9,194 bases of DNA from an uncultured Methylococcaceae bacterium (GTDB lineage: Bacteria; Pseudomonadota; Gammaproteobacteria; Methylococcales; Methylomonadaceae): NCBI GenBank assembly GCA_903873045.1, contig CAIQND010000885.1, positions 1-9,194 of the forward strand. Direction: 5' to 3'. Below the pieces are notes generated by a model. It was not told where the DNA came from. It was given only the letters and a program-made list of their open reading frames with translations, and did no database searches. Positions within the stretch are counted from its first letter, which is position 1. The number at the start of each line of letters is the position of its first letter. Shown here piece by piece: positions 6,347-9,194 of this stretch. Position numbers and translations under genes: made by a program.

Positions 6347-6369
6347 CCTCGTAGTGTATGGGTACGAGG
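6347..6369 (+). other. Hairpin between telA and the VWA gene
   Basis: CCTCGTA (6347-6353) pairs perfectly with TACGAGG (6363-6369) around a 9-base loop. No T-run follows directly, so it is not a standard terminator. It could be an RNA-processing or stability hairpin that adjusts expression within the operon, or a REP-like remnant. The ribosome binding site AGGCGGA (6382-6388) of the next gene lies just after it. Confidence 0.4.
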
Positions 6370-6394
6370 TAAATTTTATTTAGGCGGATTTCTT

Positions 6395-7984
6395 ATGAAT
6401 TCATTACGCACTATATTATTAACAAACTGTTTTAGTTTATTACTCTTATTAACCGCTTGCGATAGCAGTACAACGGATGATATTAGTAAAGTATTTAACA
6501 GCGGTACAACCTTAAAAGTCATTGCAGGTTCTGAATTAAAAGATATAGAACCTATGCTGGCAACGATTAAAGAAAAAACGGGCATACAGTTACAAATGGA
6601 ATATATCGGCACATTAGACGGTGCGGAAAAAATAACTGCCCAACAAGAACCTTTTGATTTAGCGTGGTTTTCACACGCTAAATACTTAAGTTTATTACAA
6701 GCCGATAAAAAAATAATACAAGGACAGGAAAAAATTTCCATATCGCCTGTTATTCCTGCTGTTAAAGAAAGTTTAGCGAAAAAATGGGGCTGGATAGATA
6801 ACCCCAATATTACTTGGGCACAAATTGCCGACAAAGTAAAAGCTGGGCAATTGAAATATGCAATGACCGATCCAACGGCTTCCAATTCCGGTTTTTCTAC
6901 CGTGATGAGTGTACAGGCGGCATTTGCCAATAAAGGCGATGTGATTACCGCGCAGGATGTTGATGCCGAAAAGCTGAAAAATTTTTTTAGCGGCCAAAGT
7001 TTAACGACTGGTAGTTCTGGGTTTTTAAGTGACAGTTTTTTACGCGATCAAAGCAAATTAGACGGTATATTTAATTATGAATCTGAATTACTGAAATTAA
7101 ACCGTAGTCCTGCATTGACCGAAAAATTAGTGTTAATTTATCCAAAAGAAGGCACTATCACGGCGGATTATCCGCTCATTTTATTAAATAAAGATAAAGC
7201 TACTGATTATCAAAAAGTAGTCGATTATTTAAAATCCACTGAATTTCAAAGCTGGATGATGAGCAATACCGACCGTCGTCCAGTGAATGCGGAAGTGGCG
7301 TTAGGTACGCAATTTCCTAAAGGCTATTTAATGGATTTACCGTTTCCTAATAATATCGCCGCCGTTAATGAGATATTATTAGCCTATTTAAATGATAGAC
7401 GAAAACCCAGTCATTCATTCTTTGTGTTGGATATAAGCGGCTCTATGGAAGGAGACAGAATTAACGCATTAAAACAAGCCATGAATAATTTAACAGGTGA
7501 TGATGCAACGATGACGGGACAATTTGCTCGTTTTAGAAATAGGGAAAAAGTTACCATTATTACTTTTAGCAATATCATCATGGATATTCGTGAATTTACG
7601 ATTGATAAAAATGGTAGCGCATTACAAGAAATAAAACATTATGTTACTGATATGAAGGTAGGCGGTGGCACGGCGATATTCAGTGCTTTACAAACGGCTT
7701 ATCAGCAAACTGCTATTGCTAAGAAAGCTGATCCTAATCAGTTTTATTCTATTGTGTTAATGACAGACGGTTTAAATCAGAGTGGTATAGGATATAGGGA
7801 TTTTAAAAATTTTTATGTCAAAGAATCCGATAATATTGCAGGTATTCGTGTATTCCCTATTCTATTTGGTGAAGCCAGTGCAGATGAATTGCAAAATTTG
7901 GCAAATTTAACAGGCGGCAAAGTATTTGATGGTCGCAAAGGTTCATTAGCACAGGCATTTAAACAAATAAGAGGTTATCAATAA
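6395..7984 (+). CDS. Lipoprotein with solute-binding-like and VWA domains
   Basis: This 529-residue protein has a lipoprotein signal peptide. The hydrophobic core is followed by LTAC with Cys22 as the lipidated residue, so the protein should be tethered outside the inner membrane. Residues ~38-335 resemble a type 2 periplasmic-binding domain (LKVIAGSELKDIEPML, FDLAWFSHAKY, ITWAQIADKVKAGQLKYAMT, FLSDSF). Residues ~340-525 form a von Willebrand A domain with a complete metal-ion site: DISGS (346-350), Thr426 in GGGT, and Asp458 in MTDG. It could therefore bind a partner through a divalent metal. Its first half parallels the protein encoded at 3983-5077. AGGCGGA at 6382 supports the start. The next gene begins two bases after the stop, so translational coupling is likely. 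The ligand and partner are unknown. Confidence 0.8.
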   Translation: MNSLRTILLTNCFSLLLLLTACDSSTTDDISKVFNSGTTLKVIAGSELKDIEPMLATIKEKTGIQLQMEYIGTLDGAEKITAQQEPFDLAWFSHAKYLSLLQADKKIIQGQEKISISPVIPAVKESLAKKWGWIDNPNITWAQIADKVKAGQLKYAMTDPTASNSGFSTVMSVQAAFANKGDVITAQDVDAEKLKNFFSGQSLTTGSSGFLSDSFLRDQSKLDGIFNYESELLKLNRSPALTEKLVLIYPKEGTITADYPLILLNKDKATDYQKVVDYLKSTEFQSWMMSNTDRRPVNAEVALGTQFPKGYLMDLPFPNNIAAVNEILLAYLNDRRKPSHSFFVLDISGSMEGDRINALKQAMNNLTGDDATMTGQFARFRNREKVTIITFSNIIMDIREFTIDKNGSALQEIKHYVTDMKVGGGTAIFSALQTAYQQTAIAKKADPNQFYSIVLMTDGLNQSGIGYRDFKNFYVKESDNIAGIRVFPILFGEASADELQNLANLTGGKVFDGRKGSLAQAFKQIRGYQ

Positions 7985-7986
7985 CT

Positions 7987-8598
7987 ATGGAAAAACGGGC
8001 ATTGTTATTATTTTTATACAGCACACCTAATATAGTGGGTAGTATTTGGGGAGTAATCGGTCTGTTTGCTTTTTTTATCATCAGGGATCCCAGGTGGTTA
8101 TATTTCTTACCTATCCTATATGCTTGTGGATATGTAATTGCACCCAAAACAACTATATTATCCAATCAAGCCATTGGTGAATTATCAGCGCGTGATTTAC
8201 GGGATATGTTGGAGTCGTTAATAAAGAAAATCAGCAAACGGGTTGCGCAGCCTGAGTTAAATAAAGTAATCCATATTAAAGACAATGTTTTAATGTTATT
8301 ACCGCGTTTAAATGAAATGAATGCCGGGGATTATGATTTACACGTTGTCAAACAAACGGTAACGGATTATTTGCCACAAATGTTGACGACTTATTTAGAA
8401 TTGCCACCTGCATTTGCTACTATGCACAAAATGAGGAATGGAAAAACTTCGCAAGATATTTTAATTGAGCAATTAACTATTTTGAATGATCAAATTGAGC
8501 AGATTATTGTCAGTGTTAATAGTAAAGATGCCGATGCGTTAATCGCACAGGGCGAGTTTTTGAGAAGTAAATTTCCTGATAATGGCGATTGGATTTAG
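7987..8598 (+). CDS. XpaC family membrane protein
   Basis: This is a 203-residue protein. Two hydrophobic segments (about 14-32 and 37-52), joined by RDPRW, form a short membrane hairpin. A long helical region follows and is probably cytoplasmic. YLPQMLTTYLELPPAFA (128-144) resembles the conserved segment of the XpaC family, often labelled 5-bromo-4-chloroindolyl phosphate hydrolysis protein. That label comes from an early phenotype; no hydrolase motif is visible here and I would not call it an enzyme. XpaC homologues commonly sit beside TelA, which supports the call. The gene starts two bases after the VWA gene, and AAGAGG (7968-7973) serves as its ribosome binding site inside that gene. I see no strong terminator after the stop. 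Confidence 0.7.
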   Translation: MEKRALLLFLYSTPNIVGSIWGVIGLFAFFIIRDPRWLYFLPILYACGYVIAPKTTILSNQAIGELSARDLRDMLESLIKKISKRVAQPELNKVIHIKDNVLMLLPRLNEMNAGDYDLHVVKQTVTDYLPQMLTTYLELPPAFATMHKMRNGKTSQDILIEQLTILNDQIEQIIVSVNSKDADALIAQGEFLRSKFPDNGDWI

Positions 8599-8650
8599 AT
8601 ATCAAACGCTAGGCATTAATTCATGAAACTTCTGAGTAACTAAAACTTAG

Positions 8651-8845
8651 GGTAGAGTAGAGAACAGGCTTACGCCTGCCCTCCCTCATCAAACCGTGCA
8701 TGCGCTATTAACGCACACGGCTTTCCGATGTTCTTCACACCAAGGCATGCGCTGTTTTCCAGCCAGCTTTTGTCGGAACCTTGTATTTGCAAGTTCCAAC
8801 AGAAACTTGTCTATCACAATCTTTTGCCCTACAAACTATGGGGTA
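8651..8845 (-). ncRNA. Group II intron 3' remnant (domains V and VI)
   Basis: Read on the minus strand, 8723 down to 8691 gives AAGCCGTGTGCG, a TTAATA loop, then GCGCATGCACGGTTT. This is the domain V hairpin with the catalytic AGC and the typical CGTG/CACG pairing. It is followed by GAGGGAGGGCAGGC-GTAA-GCCTGTTC (about 8687-8662), a domain VI-type hairpin, and CTACTCTAC, where the intron should end near 8651. The sequence from 8724 to about 8845 would be the tail of domain IV. There is no reverse transcriptase/maturase and no 5' part of the intron in the window. The dispersed motif begins at 8851, so the copy looks truncated. Exact borders are uncertain. Confidence 0.65.
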
Positions 8846-8850
8846 AAAAC

Positions 8851-8896
8851 TATGAGGTCAGGTCTTTCATTATTATATTTCAATGTGATAATGAAA
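8851..8896 (-). repeat. Dispersed motif, inverted, head to head with a half copy
   Basis: Reverse-complemented, 8851-8879 reads AATATAATAATGAAAGACCT then GACCTCATA, the same motif as copy 1. GTGATAATGAAAAG (8883-8896) is a half copy in the + orientation, so the two make a palindrome centred near 8880. Confidence 0.55.
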
Positions 8897-9032
8897 AGCT
8901 GTAAGGTGAATTCGCCCATAGGCAATCCACCAGAACTTCGACTGACTATAATCAACGTTATGTTTTGATTGGCGGTTTTCTGTCGCGTAACCGCCCTTCA
9001 CTCTAAGCTCTACGATTTACCCGGTTTAGAGA

Positions 9033-9064
9033 TATAGGGGTCAGGTCTTTCGTTATTGCATATT
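9033..9064 (-). repeat. Dispersed motif, inverted copy next to the repeat array
   Basis: On the minus strand this reads AATATGCAATAACGAAAGAC then CTGACCCCTATA. It runs directly into the first TATTCTG of the 23-base repeat array, so the array element appears to have inserted at or within it. Confidence 0.55.
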
Positions 9065-9194
9065 CTGGCTCAACCTGAACACCCATTCTGCTCCAATCTG
9101 AACACCTATTCTGAAACAAGCTGAACACTGATTCTGGTTTCAAGCTGAACACTTTTCTGGATTTTCCAGAATCGGTGTTCAGATTGCCAGAATA
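9061..9194. repeat. 23-bp repeat array, probable insertion-sequence end
   Basis: CTGAACACCNATTCTG-like units start at 9075, 9098, 9121 and 9145 (spacing 23, 23, 24; the last unit is one base shorter). A partial unit, TATTCTG, lies at 9061-9067. CAGAATCGGTGTTCAG (9167-9182) is an inverted unit, and CAGAATA (9188-9194) starts another at the window edge. The spacers are 7-8 bases and differ. Multiple terminal repeats bound by a transposase are known for IS21-type elements, which is my best guess. The array is cut by the window end and no transposase is visible. Confidence 0.6.

Larger units (their letters stand above)
8599..9194. other. Gene-free right edge with mobile-element debris
   Basis: I find no supportable protein gene. 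From left to right it contains a short spacer, a group II intron 3' remnant on the minus strand (about 8651-8845), inverted dispersed motifs (8851-8896 and 9033-9064), a hairpin GGCGGTT/AACCGCC (8971-8977 and 8989-8995) and the repeat array from 9061. The + strand frame at 8696-8968 runs antisense through the intron and is not a real gene. Confidence 0.65.

Noticed and set aside
6376..6930. 184-residue minus-strand reading frame
   Set aside because: It is antisense to the N-terminal half of the VWA lipoprotein, whose signal peptide and domains are clear. It is Cys/Ser-rich as shadow frames often are.
8696..8968. 90-residue + strand reading frame
   Set aside because: It runs antisense through the group II intron domain V and then across the dispersed motif. 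It has no ribosome binding site and no protein-like pattern.
8971..8995. Rho-independent terminator or integron attC site
   Set aside because: The GGCGGTT/AACCGCC hairpin has an 11-base loop and no T-run. I see no paired attC core sites around it.
9061..9194. CRISPR array
   Set aside because: The spacers are only 7-8 bases, the units are imperfect and at least one is inverted, which does not fit a CRISPR array.

Overview
The window looks like an accessory stretch of an AT-rich gammaproteobacterial chromosome. Protein styles and the dense dispersed repeats would suit a methanotroph or a related environmental lineage, but that placement is inference and no marker gene confirms it. Every intact gene is on the + strand.

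Left part (1-3344). A REP-like double hairpin and a dispersed motif lead into a small, probably broken membrane-protein gene (141-543). Next come a fold-back MITE-like element (543-761) and a 119-bp nested palindrome flanked by 9-bp direct repeats (770-907). A 505-residue Fic-domain protein (1022-2539) follows; a perfect 12-bp inverted repeat sits directly against its start codon. A 40-bp fragment of the first gene recurs after fic, so the Fic gene lies between two related remnants. A compact ChpS/ChpB (MazE/MazF-type) toxin-antitoxin pair follows, with a readable promoter and an operator-like palindrome over its -10 box.

Middle spacer (3345-3982). This is about 640 bases without a gene. It holds a pair of short direct repeats, a truncated second copy of the MITE-like element, and an AT-rich leader for the next operon.

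Right part (3983-8598). Four co-directional, closely spaced genes form an apparent operon. They encode a membrane-anchored or exported solute-binding-like protein, a TelA-family protein (toxic anion resistance), a lipoprotein fusing a solute-binding-like domain to a von Willebrand A (VWA) domain with an intact MIDAS, and an XpaC-family membrane protein. TelA and XpaC are known to associate, and VWA proteins occur in related stress clusters. Here the two extracytoplasmic proteins appear to share a ligand-binding fold and flank telA. I read the operon as an envelope-stress or sensing module with cytoplasmic (TelA), membrane (XpaC) and periplasmic parts; the physiological substrate is unknown.

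Right edge (8599-9194). There is no intact gene. It contains the 3' end (domains V and VI) of a group II intron on the minus strand, with no intron-encoded protein visible. Inverted copies of the dispersed motif follow, then an array of about 23-bp repeats with an inverted copy, cut by the window edge, that resembles the transposase-binding end of an insertion sequence. Mobile-element debris therefore borders both sides of the fic/TA and TelA modules.
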